Assembly: GCA_017307285.1 (NCBI GenBank)
Contig: JAFKFI010000049.1
Coordinates: 36,650-100,649, forward strand
DNA from: Alphaproteobacteria bacterium
Lineage (GTDB): Bacteria; Pseudomonadota; Alphaproteobacteria; Acetobacterales; Acetobacteraceae
Reading direction: 5' to 3'
Length of the DNA: 64,000 bases
Notes under the pieces: generated by a model
Told to the model about the DNA's origin: nothing
The model's input: the letters and a program-made list of their open reading frames with translations, nothing else
The model's database searches: none
Shown here: positions 26,149 through 36,090 of the stretch, in pieces
Numbering within the stretch: the first letter of the stretch is position 1
Layout: each line of letters begins with the position of its first letter
Translations under genes and position numbers: made by a program

Positions 26149-26580
26149 ATGCCGATGCCCATCCAGAATCCTCTCACCCGCGCGGCCGACAAGGCGGGCG
26201 TCATCGGCTCGATCGTCACCGCTATGGGGTGCGCGGCTTGCTTCCCGGCTCTCGCGAGTCTTGGCGCCGCGCTGGGTCTCGGCTTTCTGAGCCAGTACGA
26301 AGGCGTCTTCATTCGTTACCTCCTGCCGCTGTTCGCCGTGATCGCCCTCATCGCCAACACGGTCGGCGGGCTTCGTCATCGACGGTGGGGGCGAATGGCG
26401 TTGAGCGTCATCGGGCCGATTTTGGTGCTTGCGGCGGCTGTGCTCATGGCGACTCGCGGCTGGCCGACCGCGTGGCTCCTCTATCCCGGCCTGACCTTGA
26501 TGGTGGTCGTCGCGATCTGGGATCTGGCCGCGCCGCCGCGCATCGCGCGCGCGACGCCCCGCGAAGGGGTGGTTTCCTAG
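26149..26580 (+). CDS. merC: Mercury transporter MerC
   Basis: The 143-residue membrane protein has four predicted helices and the MerC signature AMGCAACFPALASLGAALGLGFLSQYEG near 25-52, with the vicinal-type cysteine pair in GCAAC. LLPLFAVIALIAN follows. MerC carries Hg(II), and in some systems organomercurials, across the inner membrane. It is the first gene under the mer promoter. A second ATG two codons downstream is possible. Confidence 0.9.
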   Translation: MPMPIQNPLTRAADKAGVIGSIVTAMGCAACFPALASLGAALGLGFLSQYEGVFIRYLLPLFAVIALIANTVGGLRHRRWGRMALSVIGPILVLAAAVLMATRGWPTAWLLYPGLTLMVVVAIWDLAAPPRIARATPREGVVS

Positions 26581-26614
26581 TGTCATGGCGGGGTTGATCG
26601 GAAGGAGAATCCTC

Positions 26615-26965
26615 TTGTCGGAATCCAAAGACAGCCGGGGCGCGTTGGCGCTCGGAGGCTTGGCCGCCATCCTGGCCTCGACCTGTTGCCTCGGCCCGCT
26701 GATCCTGGTCGGCCTCGGGTTCAGCGGCGCCTGGATCGGCAATCTGACCGTGCTGGAACCGTACCGGCCGCTGTTCATCAGCGCGGCGCTGGTCGCCATG
26801 GCCTTCGCCTACCGCCGCATCTTCCGCCCGGTTCGCGCCTGCGAGCCTGGCGAGGTCTGCGCCGTGCCCAAGGTCAGGACCACCTACAAGGTCATCTTCT
26901 CGGCCGTCGCGGCGCTCGTACTTGTCGCGCTGGCGTTCCCCTACGTCCTGCCCCTGTTCTACTGA
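26615..26965 (+). CDS. merT: Mercuric transporter MerT
   Basis: The product is 116 residues, exactly the usual MerT length, if translation starts at TTG 26615, which follows AAGGAG. The frame extends up to an ATG at 26585, but that start has no ribosome site and adds unlike sequence. MerT motifs: GALALGGLAAILASTCCLGPL with the paired cysteines in helix 1, GFSGAWIGNLTVLEPYRP, and the loop cysteines in CEPGEVCAVP. It passes Hg(II) from MerP to MerA. Confidence 0.92.
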   Translation: MSESKDSRGALALGGLAAILASTCCLGPLILVGLGFSGAWIGNLTVLEPYRPLFISAALVAMAFAYRRIFRPVRACEPGEVCAVPKVRTTYKVIFSAVAALVLVALAFPYVLPLFY

Positions 26966-26977
26966 AAGGAAATCCCC

Positions 26978-28958
<1,981 letters not shown>

Positions 28959-28989
28959 AAGTTCACTTGGGACCGCGAACAGGGCGCGC

Positions 28990-29775
28990 ATGATGATAAC
29001 GCCGACTTTACGCGCTGAATCTGCCGGATGGCCCGCCGTCGAGTTTCCAGGCGGCATGATCATACCAGACTGGCGCGCGGTCACGACGCCGGAGGCCCAC
29101 AACGCCCTGACGGCCATCGTCGAGGCCTTCATCGGCCCCAAGTGGGATGGGCTGGATGAAACAGAGAGCCGAATCCATGGCATCGTTCTGAGCGGCTACG
29201 CCGCAAGCGGGCACGCGCCAGCGACGGCGGATGTGGCCGCAGCGGCCGGGCTCACCCGCGATGAAGCTGACGGCGTGCTGCGGCGCATGGCGGGGCGCGA
29301 TCTCCTCGTTCTCGACGCTGCCGGCCAGATCAGCGGCGCCTATCCGTTCACCGATGGTCAGACTGAGCATCACGTGGACGCACGCGGGCTCACGGTGGGC
29401 GCCATGTGCGCCATCGACGCGCTCGGCATCGGCGCGATGCTGGAGCGCGATGTCGCCATCCGCTCGGCGTGCCGTCAGTGCGCGCGTCCGCTCACTATCC
29501 GCACGCGGCGCTACGGCCGCGAGCTGGATCAGGTCGAGCCGTCGGGGATCGCTGTCTGGTCCGGCCATCGCTACGCCGCCGGCTGTGCGGCGTCTTCGCT
29601 CTGCACCGTGCAGGCTTTCTTCTGCGATGACGCTCACCTGGAGACCTGGCGCGCAAACAGCCCGGCCGCTCGCCAGGAGGGCGCGCGCCTCAGCCTGGCC
29701 GAAGCGCTGGAGGTTGGCGTCGCGATCTTTGCGCCGATGCGGATGGAGTGGCCCTCATGGATTCCTACGACCTGA
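28990..29775 (+). CDS. merB: Organomercurial lyase MerB
   Basis: The 261-residue product shows the catalytic set of MerB: C140 and D143 in GAMCAIDALG, and C212 in VQAFFCDDAHLETW. It cleaves the carbon-mercury bond of organomercurials, giving Hg(II) for MerA, so the operon is broad-spectrum. It is longer at the N-terminus than the classical 212-residue enzyme, and the spacing between the two cysteines is also longer, which points to a divergent MerB type. Its end overlaps the next gene by 19 bases. Confidence 0.9.
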   Translation: MMITPTLRAESAGWPAVEFPGGMIIPDWRAVTTPEAHNALTAIVEAFIGPKWDGLDETESRIHGIVLSGYAASGHAPATADVAAAAGLTRDEADGVLRRMAGRDLLVLDAAGQISGAYPFTDGQTEHHVDARGLTVGAMCAIDALGIGAMLERDVAIRSACRQCARPLTIRTRRYGRELDQVEPSGIAVWSGHRYAAGCAASSLCTVQAFFCDDAHLETWRANSPAARQEGARLSLAEALEVGVAIFAPMRMEWPSWIPTT

Positions 29776-31103
29776 TCGTCATCGGCAGCGGCACGGCGGC
29801 CCAGGTCGCCGTGGCGAAGGTCCGCGCCGCCGGCTGGTCCGTCGCCGTGATGGATCACCGGCCATTCGGCGGCACCTGCGCGTTGCGCGGCTGCGACCCC
29901 AAGAAGATGCTGGTGAGCGGCGAAGAAGCCATCGACGCGGCCAGGCGCATGGCCGGGCACGGCGTGGAAGGCGCCCTGGGGATCGACTGGCCCGGCCTTA
30001 TGGCCTTCAAGCGGACGTTCACCGATCCGATCCCAGCCAAGCAGGAGCAGCGCTACGCCGAACTGGGCGTCGACGCGTTCCACGGGCTTGCCCGCTTCAC
30101 CGGCCCGGACGCGATCGAGGTGGACGGCCGCGCCTTGCAGGCCCGACACGTGCTGATCGCCACCGGCGCCCGTCCGGTCCCGCTGGGCATCCCAGGGGAA
30201 GAGCTGGTCAGCACCAGCGACGACTTCCTGGAGCTGCCGGCTTTGCCACGCCGGATCGTGCTGATCGGCGGCGGTTATGTCGCGGCCGAGTTCTCGCACC
30301 TGGCGGCGCGCGCCGGCGCGGAGGTCGCCATTCTGCAGCGCGCGCCGCGGCTCCTGCCGCAGTTCGATCCCGACCTGGTCGGCTGGCTCATGCCGCGCTT
30401 CGAGGAACTCCGTATCGCCGTCGAGACCGGCGCCACGGTCACCCGAGTCGAGCGGGTCCAGGACGGCCTGATCGTCCACGCCACCCGTCCGGGCGCGCCG
30501 GACCTCGCCGTCCCGGCCGACTTGGTGGTGCATGCCGCCGGCCGCGGGTCCGATCTCGACGCCTTGGACCTCGCGGCGGGCCATGTCACCGTGCGCGACG
30601 GCCGCCTACATCTGAACGAGCACCTGCAAAGCGTCTCCAACCCGCGGGTCTATGCCGCTGGCGATGCGGCGGGCGTCGGGCCGCCGCTGACGCCGGTCTC
30701 CGGCCACGACGCCAAGGTAGTGGCGGCCAACCTGTTGGACGGCCCATCGCACACGCCGGACTATCGCGGGGTCCCGAGCGTCGCCTTCACCGTTCCGTCC
30801 ATCGCCGCCGTCGGGCTCTCCGAGGACGAGGCGCGCCGCCAGGGCCTGAAGTTTCGGGTCAACGCCGCCTCGACGCCCAACTGGTTCAGCGCCCGCCGCC
30901 TCGCCGAGCGGGTCTACGGCCACAAGGTGCTGATCGAGGAGGCTACCGACCGAATCCTTGGGGCACATCTCGTCGGCCCCCACGCCGAGGAGGTGATCAA
31001 CCTGTTCGGCCTGGCGATCCGCCATGGGCTCACAGCGGCCAACCTTCGGTCGACGATGTTCGCCTATCCGACTGGCGCGTCGGACCTGGGCTATATGCTC
31101 TGA
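29757..31103 (+). CDS. MerA-like FAD/NAD-dependent disulfide oxidoreductase
   Basis: The 448-residue product belongs to the glutathione reductase/dihydrolipoamide dehydrogenase group. It has FAD motif DLIVIGSGTAAQVAVAK, redox pair C41 and C46 in GGTCALRGCDPKK, NAD motif IVLIGGGYVAAEF and a dimerisation domain. It lacks an HMA domain and the C-terminal cysteine pair of MerA, and the usual His-Pro-Thr-x-x-Glu dyad is changed to YPTGASD. It is therefore not a second mercuric reductase of the normal kind. Being translationally coupled to merB, it may act on a thiol or mercury-thiol product. ATG 29757 is preferred over GTG 29748 on ribosome-site spacing. Confidence 0.8.
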   Translation: MDSYDLIVIGSGTAAQVAVAKVRAAGWSVAVMDHRPFGGTCALRGCDPKKMLVSGEEAIDAARRMAGHGVEGALGIDWPGLMAFKRTFTDPIPAKQEQRYAELGVDAFHGLARFTGPDAIEVDGRALQARHVLIATGARPVPLGIPGEELVSTSDDFLELPALPRRIVLIGGGYVAAEFSHLAARAGAEVAILQRAPRLLPQFDPDLVGWLMPRFEELRIAVETGATVTRVERVQDGLIVHATRPGAPDLAVPADLVVHAAGRGSDLDALDLAAGHVTVRDGRLHLNEHLQSVSNPRVYAAGDAAGVGPPLTPVSGHDAKVVAANLLDGPSHTPDYRGVPSVAFTVPSIAAVGLSEDEARRQGLKFRVNAASTPNWFSARRLAERVYGHKVLIEEATDRILGAHLVGPHAEEVINLFGLAIRHGLTAANLRSTMFAYPTGASDLGYML

Positions 31104-31168
31104 GGCGCCGGACTGGGCCACCTCATCGTTCGGGGTTTTCGCACAGCCTGCCCCGCAACGCCCCTTAG

Positions 31169-31246
31169 AGTGAGAGTGCGGACCGGGTTCGCCGTGACGG
31201 GTTGAGGACTGGAGGAGAGGCCTCCGGCGCCCGTCGCGGAGATCCG
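31169..31246 (+). ncRNA. Candidate structured leader of ardC (leader family 2, copy 1)
   Basis: An outer stem GACGGG/CCCGTC (31196-31201 with 31230-31235) encloses TTGAGGACT and an inner hairpin GGAGG-agagg-CCTCC (31211-31225). The ribosome site region directly downstream (CGCGGAGATCCGCG, ending at the ATG) can itself fold. Similar architecture recurs before parB (32730) and the helicase gene (35999). Structure is by eye only. Confidence 0.45.
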
Positions 31247-31248
31247 CG

Positions 31249-32208
31249 ATGTCCAGCAGAACCACATCCGCTCGCACCGGCCACGACCGGGCGAGCCTCT
31301 ATGACGAAATCACCGGCAAGATCATCGCCGAACTGGAGGCCGGCCGCGTCCCCTGGGTCCAACCCTGGGGGACGGCCGCGGCGAAGGCGCCGCTCGCCAT
31401 GCCGAGGAACGCCGCGACCGGCCGGCAGTATTCGGGGATCAACGTCCTGATCCTCTGGGGGGCCGTGATCGAGCACGGCTTCCCCGCCCAGAGCTGGCTG
31501 ACTTTTCGCCAGGCGCTCTCGCTCGGCGGCAATGTGCGCAAGGGCGAGCACGGCACCACCGTCGTCTATGCCGACCGCTTTGTGCCGGATGACGAGAAGC
31601 GGCGCGTCCGCGAGACCGGCGAGGAAGCGGCCGCAATCCCGTTCCTGAAGCGGTTCACCGTCTTCAACGCCGCCCAATGCGAAAATCTGCCGGCCGAGAT
31701 TGCGGCCGTCGCACCACCGCCGCTGCCGGGCCTGATCGAGCCCAGGGTCGAGGCGCTGATCCTGGCGACCGGCGTCGACTTCCGCATCGGCGGCGCCCGC
31801 GCCTTCTACGCGCCGGGTCCGGACTTCGTGATGGTCCCGCCGCCGCAGGCCTATTTCGAGCCGATCAACTGGCACCGCACGGCCCTGCACGAGCTGGGTC
31901 ACGCCAGCGGCCATCCGTCCCGCCTCGGCCGCGATCTCAGCGGCGCGTTCGGCAGCAAGAAGTATGCGTTCGAGGAACTGGTGGCGGAGATGAACGCCGC
32001 CTTCTGCTGCGCTTCGCTCGGCATCGTCCCGACCGTGCGCCACGCGGACTATATCGGCTCCTGGCTTGATGTCCTCCGCGAGGACAATCGCGGCGTCGTG
32101 CGCGCCGCATCACAGGCCAGCAAGGCGGCGGACTGGATCCTCGGATTCCTGCCAGCCGATGACGCCCTTCTTCAAGGGGAGCCCTCAACCGACAGGAGGG
32201 CGGCATGA
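31249..32208 (+). CDS. ardC: ArdC-like antirestriction protein (zincin-type)
   Basis: The 319-residue product has the ArdC N-terminal ssDNA-binding domain (YDEITGKIIAELEAGRVPWVQPW, ATGRQYSGINVLILW, GNVRKGEHGTTVVYADRF) and a C-terminal metallopeptidase-like domain with HELGHASGH near 214, plus FGSKKYAFEELVAEM, where a further metal ligand is expected. ArdC proteins protect incoming DNA of plasmids and ICEs from host restriction. It opens the conserved backbone after the mercury cargo and overlaps the next gene by four bases. Confidence 0.9.
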   Translation: MSSRTTSARTGHDRASLYDEITGKIIAELEAGRVPWVQPWGTAAAKAPLAMPRNAATGRQYSGINVLILWGAVIEHGFPAQSWLTFRQALSLGGNVRKGEHGTTVVYADRFVPDDEKRRVRETGEEAAAIPFLKRFTVFNAAQCENLPAEIAAVAPPPLPGLIEPRVEALILATGVDFRIGGARAFYAPGPDFVMVPPPQAYFEPINWHRTALHELGHASGHPSRLGRDLSGAFGSKKYAFEELVAEMNAAFCCASLGIVPTVRHADYIGSWLDVLREDNRGVVRAASQASKAADWILGFLPADDALLQGEPSTDRRAA

Positions 32209-32576
32209 TCCTCCTGACTCCCGACCTGCGCGACCGCCTGTTCGTCAACGGCCGTGCGCCCGACGCGGACCATGTCCCTGTGGTCAAGTTCTTCAACCCG
32301 CTCGGTGAAGGCGTTTGGCTCTCAACGGAGCTTGACCCCAACGGCGACACCCTGTTCGGCCTCGCCGATCTCGCCGAACCCGAACTCGGCTCATTCAGTT
32401 TCAGGGAGATGGCGTCGGCCCGCCTGCCGCTCGGCCTTGGAATCGAGCGCGATCTTCTCTTCGAGGGAATTTTCCCCATCTCGGCCTGGGCCGAAGCCGC
32501 GCGGCAAACGGGCAGCATCCGCGCGGCAGAGCGTGTGCTCCACGCGGCTGTTAGGGCAAAGCGACAGGGCGCGTGA
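32205..32576 (+). CDS. DUF2958 family protein
   Basis: The 123-residue product matches DUF2958: MILLTPDLRDRLFVNG, HVPVVKFFNPLGEGVWLSTELDPNGDTLFGLADL, ELGSFSFREM, IERDLLFEG. It is a small cytoplasmic protein almost always found with ArdC on ICEs and plasmids. Its role is unknown. ATGA-type overlap with ardC shows coupling. Confidence 0.85.
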   Translation: MILLTPDLRDRLFVNGRAPDADHVPVVKFFNPLGEGVWLSTELDPNGDTLFGLADLAEPELGSFSFREMASARLPLGLGIERDLLFEGIFPISAWAEAARQTGSIRAAERVLHAAVRAKRQGA

Positions 32577-32637
32577 TGGCCCGCGTCGGCTGCCCGACCG
32601 ACGCGATGGCATCTTCAGCATTTGAACCGCCTGAAAT

Positions 32638-32682
32638 CCGGAAAAGCGGAAAGGCGGGCTTCCGGCTTCGAGTCTTTCCGGC
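32638..32682. repeat. Palindromic repeat, copy 1
   Basis: CCGGAAAAGCGGA followed by GGCGGGCTTCCGGC and CTTTCCGGC. This is one of four related CCGGAAAAGCGG/CGGCTTTCCG units in the element (others at 36361, 42773 and 63561). It lies between the DUF2958 gene and the parB leader. Confidence 0.5.
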
Positions 32683-32697
32683 TCTGCGCCACGGTCC

Positions 32698-32785
32698 TCC
32701 GAGAGGAAGAGGGCTGCGCCGGTTTTCGCGGCGGGTTGGAGGTCGAGAGAGAGTCTCTTGGCCGCCCGCCGCGGAGACTACCCCC
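32698..32785 (+). ncRNA. Candidate structured leader of the parB-like gene (leader family 2, copy 2)
   Basis: The outer stem GGCGGG/CCCGCC (32730-32735 with 32765-32770) has a compensatory change against copy 1 (GACGGG/CCCGTC). TTGGAGGTCG follows as in copy 1, then an inner hairpin AGAGA-GAG-TCTCT (32746-32758). GCGGAGA after the outer stem is shared with copy 1 and may be the ribosome site. Confidence 0.45.
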
Positions 32786-34918
32786 ATGGCTACTGCAGTT
32801 CAGAAGATCACCCTGTCGTCCTCGCGCGACATTCCCTTCAACAAGCTGGTGCTGAGCCAGTCCAACGTCCGGCGTGTGAAGGCCGGCGTCTCGATCGAGG
32901 AGCTGGCCGAGGACATCGCCCGGCGCACGCTGCTCCAGAGCTTGAACGTCCGGCCGGTCCTCGACGCCGAGGGCGCCGAGACCGGCATGTTCGAGATCCC
33001 GGCCGGCGGCCGACGCTACCGCGCGCTCGAGGTGCTGGTGAAGCAGAAGCGCCTTGCCAAGACCGCGCCGGTTCCGTGCGTGGTCCGCGATCCCGCGACC
33101 GACATTCTCGGTGAGGACGACTCGCTGGCCGAGAACATCCAGCGTGCGCCGCTGCATCCGCTCGACCAGTTCCGTGCCTTCCTCGCTCTGCGCGACAAGG
33201 GTCGTTCCGAGGAAGACATCGCCGCGGCGTTCTTCGTCGGTGTGAACGTCGTGAAGCAGCGACTGCGCCTGGCGTCGGTCGCACCGGCATTGCTCGACGT
33301 CTACGCCGAGGACGGCATGTCCCTCGAACAGCTCATGGCCTTCACCGTCACGGCCGACCATGCCCGCCAGGAACAGGTCTGGCAGGCGGTCTCCGGCTCC
33401 TGGCAGAAGGAGCCCTATCAGATCCGCCGCATGCTGACCGAGAAGACGGTGCGCGCCTCCGACCGGCGGGCGGTGTTCGTCGGTCTCGACGCCTATGAGG
33501 CCGCAGGCGGCGTGGTGCTGCGCGACCTATTCCAGTCCGATGACGGCGGCTGGCTCGAAGACATCGCGCTGCTGGACGGCCTGGTCGCCGAGAAGCTGAA
33601 GACCGAGGCGGAGACGATCGCCGCCGAGGGCTGGAAGTGGATCGAGGTCGCCATCGACTTTCCCTACGGCCACACCCACGGCCTGGGCCCGCTGGAGGGC
33701 GTCGCCGCCGACCTCACCAGCGAGGAGCAGGCGACGATCGACGCGCTGAACGCCGAATATGCCAAGCTTGAGGCGGAGTATGACGGCGCCGACGAACTGC
33801 CCGACGAAGTGGATGAACGGCTCGGCGAGATCGAGGCGGCGCTCGCCGCCTTCGACGATCGGCCCGTCACCTATGATCCGGCTGACATCGCCCGCGCCGG
33901 CGTCTTCGTCAGCATCGATGCCGAAGGCGCCCTATCGGTCGACCGTGGTTACGTCCGGCCGCAGGACGAGGCGCCCGTGGGCGAGCCGGAGCAGGACGGC
34001 GAGACCGATCCCGCGAGGGCCCGGGCTTACCACATCGAGCCGGACGCGCCTGTCGTTCAGCGCGCCGTCATCACCATCGGCGGACAGGTCGCCGGACCGG
34101 AGGATGAGGACGACGAGGACCTGAAGCCGCTCCCGGACCGCCTGGTGACCGAGCTGACCGCAGAGCGGACGCTGGCGCTGCGCGACAAGCTCGCGAGCAC
34201 GCCCGCCGTCGCGTTCCAGGCCGTGCTGCACAAGTTCTGCCTCGACGTCTTCTCCCGTTACTTCTCCTACGGAACGGCGATGGAGGTGTCGGTGCGCAGC
34301 GCCAGCTTCCCGGTGCAGGCCCAGGGGCTGAAGGACACGCCCGCAGCCAAGGCGATCGACGTGCGCCACAAGGCCTGGCAAGAGAGCATGCCCAAGGACA
34401 AGGCCGATCTCTGGGACTGGCTCACGACCCTCACCGGCGACGAGCAGGCGACGCTCTTCGCCCATTGCGCCTCCTTCGGCGTCAATGCGCTCTACGAGAA
34501 GGGCGACCGCTACGGCGCCGGCGTCTCGTCCCACACTGTCGAACAGCGGATCGCCGAGGCCGATCGCCTGGCCCAGGCCGTCGATCTCGACATGGTGCAG
34601 GCCGGCTGGCGTCCGACCGTCGAGAACTATCTCGGCCGGGTGCCCAAGCTCCGCATCCTTGAGGCGGTGCAGGAAGGCGCCGGCGAACGGGCGGCGCAAC
34701 TCATCGACCATCTGAAGAAGGGCGACATGGCCAAGGAGGCCGAACGGCTCCTGGCCGACACCGGCTGGCTGCCGAAGCCGCTGCGGATCGACACCGGGGA
34801 TGACGCACGCCTCGAAGCCACCGAAGCCGAGAACGACGAAGAAGCGCTGCCCGAATTCCTTGCCGGCGACGACGAGGAAACGGAGGCCGACGCGCCGCAG
34901 GTGATCGCGGCTGAATAG
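32786..34918 (+). CDS. Large ParB/Spo0J-like nuclease-domain protein
   Basis: The 710-residue product starts with a ParB-like domain: IPFNKLVLSQSNVRR, SIEELAEDIA, PAGGRRYRALE near 80 and LAENIQRAPLHPLDQFRAF near 120, then a helix-turn-helix (RSEEDIAAAFFVGVNVVKQRLRLA). The remaining 500 residues include acidic linkers (near 345-370 and 435-455) and helical domains not found in ordinary ParB. Such long ParB proteins are common in ICE maintenance modules. No parA lies next to it; parA is at 48622 with repA, so this protein may have a different job from segregation. ATG 32786 is preferred over the longer frame from 32573. Confidence 0.85.
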   Translation: MATAVQKITLSSSRDIPFNKLVLSQSNVRRVKAGVSIEELAEDIARRTLLQSLNVRPVLDAEGAETGMFEIPAGGRRYRALEVLVKQKRLAKTAPVPCVVRDPATDILGEDDSLAENIQRAPLHPLDQFRAFLALRDKGRSEEDIAAAFFVGVNVVKQRLRLASVAPALLDVYAEDGMSLEQLMAFTVTADHARQEQVWQAVSGSWQKEPYQIRRMLTEKTVRASDRRAVFVGLDAYEAAGGVVLRDLFQSDDGGWLEDIALLDGLVAEKLKTEAETIAAEGWKWIEVAIDFPYGHTHGLGPLEGVAADLTSEEQATIDALNAEYAKLEAEYDGADELPDEVDERLGEIEAALAAFDDRPVTYDPADIARAGVFVSIDAEGALSVDRGYVRPQDEAPVGEPEQDGETDPARARAYHIEPDAPVVQRAVITIGGQVAGPEDEDDEDLKPLPDRLVTELTAERTLALRDKLASTPAVAFQAVLHKFCLDVFSRYFSYGTAMEVSVRSASFPVQAQGLKDTPAAKAIDVRHKAWQESMPKDKADLWDWLTTLTGDEQATLFAHCASFGVNALYEKGDRYGAGVSSHTVEQRIAEADRLAQAVDLDMVQAGWRPTVENYLGRVPKLRILEAVQEGAGERAAQLIDHLKKGDMAKEAERLLADTGWLPKPLRIDTGDDARLEATEAENDEEALPEFLAGDDEETEADAPQVIAAE

Positions 34919-34969
34919 CCCGCGTGCGGGGCGGCTTCGGCCGTCCCGCGTCCTTCTCCATCCATCCAC

Positions 34970-35000
34970 CCAAGAGCCCGGCCCGCAGCCGGGCTCTTGG
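34970..35000 (+). terminator. Strong intercistronic hairpin after the parB-like gene
   Basis: CCAAGAGCCCGGC (34970-34982) pairs perfectly with GCCGGGCTCTTGG (34988-35000) around a five-base loop. No T-run follows (CATTTCAGG), so it may be a transcript-stabilising or attenuating hairpin rather than a full terminator. The next gene starts 18 bases later. Confidence 0.6.
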
Positions 35001-35017
35001 CATTTCAGGAGGGCCGC

Positions 35018-35434
35018 ATGCCCATATTCACCATTGAAACGACCTACCGCCTGCCGGTCTACCGGCAGCGTAGCTATGAGGCGGAAACCCTCGACGCCGC
35101 CTGTGCGCTCGCTATCGCCGACGAGGGCTGGGACGACGAGAAATCTGACGTCGAGACGTCCGGCGACACCTATGTCACCGGCGCCTGGGACGGGCGCGAC
35201 GCCGCCTATCGCGGCAGGGCGCTCATCGTCCCGTCGCAGTTCGGCGAACAGGTCCAGCGCAAAGCCGACCACTTCGAGGTGCTGCTCGGCCTGCTCAAGG
35301 TCTTCGCACACGCGCCAGACGCGGAACCGGCCGACGGTCCGTTCTGGCGTCAGCGCCTGGACGCAGCGATCGCCAAAGGCGAGGCAATTCTTGCGGACGA
35401 ACCTGATCCCCAACCGGCGGGAGGCGCGTCATGA
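35018..35434 (+). CDS. Hypothetical ICE backbone protein, 138 residues
   Basis: The start ATG 35018 follows AGGAGG. The product begins with FTIETTYRLPVYRQRSYEAETLDAACALAIADEGWDD, a pattern of alternating strands and one helix, then acidic residues and FWRQRLDAAIAKGEAILADEP. No family was recognised. It overlaps the next gene by four bases, and both lie between parB and the helicase gene. Confidence 0.7.
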   Translation: MPIFTIETTYRLPVYRQRSYEAETLDAACALAIADEGWDDEKSDVETSGDTYVTGAWDGRDAAYRGRALIVPSQFGEQVQRKADHFEVLLGLLKVFAHAPDAEPADGPFWRQRLDAAIAKGEAILADEPDPQPAGGAS

Positions 35435-35922
35435 CCGAGTATGTCGTGAAGATCGGCTTCTGGCTGCGCGCCTACGACAGCGTCACGGTCGAGGCGGATG
35501 CCAACCCCGAAGCGATCGAAAAAGCCAAGATCGCTGCGACGACGGCTATGACGTCGACCGCACACCCCGAGCATGTCGAGTTTGACGACCGACGGGAGGG
35601 CGTCATCGCCTTTATCGACCGGGTCAACCCGGATGGCCGCGAACCTCTGGTCGAGGATGTCGCGTTCGACGACGATCGCATCCATCCGGACGGCGCGCCC
35701 TCTCGAGCCGATAAGGAGCCACAGCCCCGCCGCGTCGTCTTCGCCTACCGCGTGCCCGTCCATGTTGAGGTCGAGGATGGATTGGTTTCCCGCGTCACCG
35801 TCATCGACGAAACGCCGGTCGCTGATCCCACTGTCGTGGAAGGCGACGCCAGCTACCTGACGGAAGCGATCGCCGCTGCAGACGATGGCCAAGCGTGGCC
35901 CTCCTGGCAGTTTGGGTACTGA
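35431..35922 (+). CDS. Hypothetical ICE backbone protein, 163 residues
   Basis: The product starts MTEYVVKIGFWLRAYDSVTVEADANPEAIEKAKIAA, resembling the first strands and helix of the gene before it, so the two may share a small domain. Later parts are acidic (EDVAFDDDRIHPDG) with another strand pair (RRVVFAYRVPVHVEVEDG). No known motif. It is followed by a good terminator. Confidence 0.7.
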   Translation: MTEYVVKIGFWLRAYDSVTVEADANPEAIEKAKIAATTAMTSTAHPEHVEFDDRREGVIAFIDRVNPDGREPLVEDVAFDDDRIHPDGAPSRADKEPQPRRVVFAYRVPVHVEVEDGLVSRVTVIDETPVADPTVVEGDASYLTEAIAAADDGQAWPSWQFGY

Positions 35923-35938
35923 TGATCGCCATGGCCTG

Positions 35939-35971
35939 GGCGCCCCACCATCCCGAGGGGCGCCTTTTCTT
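35939..35971 (+). terminator. Rho-independent terminator
   Basis: GGCGCCCC (35939-35946) and GGGGCGCC (35957-35964) form a perfect 8-bp stem with a ten-base loop, followed at once by TTTTCTT. It ends the ardC-parB transcript before the helicase gene. Confidence 0.85.
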
Positions 35972-35998
35972 ATGTTGGCCACGGCCGCGACACTGAGA

Positions 35999-36078
35999 GG
36001 GAGAGGTCGGCCGGGAAGGGTTTGAGCCGGTGCGGTCCAAGAGAGAGCGCCGGCCGGCTCGCCCGTTCCCGCTCTCCC
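35999..36078 (+). ncRNA. Candidate structured leader of the helicase gene (leader family 2, copy 3)
   Basis: The stem GGGAGAG/CTCTCCC (35999-36005 with 36072-36078) encloses a second stem GGGAAGGG/CCC-G-TTCCC (36013-36020 with 36062-36070, one bulge). Inside these lie TTTGAG and a third stem GCCGG/CCGGC. GAGAGAG sits in the apical loop. The GGGTTTGAG and GAGAGAG elements match the leaders of ardC and parB. Confidence 0.45.
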
Positions 36079-36090
36079 GAGGTTCCCTTC

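Noticed and set aside
29757..31103. Second mercuric reductase
   Set aside because: It lacks the HMA domain and the C-terminal vicinal cysteines needed for Hg(II) reduction.
29231..31168. 645-residue plus-strand ORF across merB and the flavoprotein
   Set aside because: Extremely R/A/P/G-rich, out of frame with two motif-bearing proteins.
32786..34918. Ordinary chromosome-partition ParB paired with parA
   Set aside because: The protein is more than twice normal length and 14 kb away from parA, which has its own small RHH-like partner.
34970..35000. Classical Rho-independent terminator
   Set aside because: The stem is strong but no T-run follows, and the next gene begins 18 bases on; listed with lower confidence as a hairpin.
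33932..35413. 493-residue minus-strand ORF opposite the ParB-like gene
   Set aside because: No motif and no ribosome site; the ParB domain is on the plus strand.
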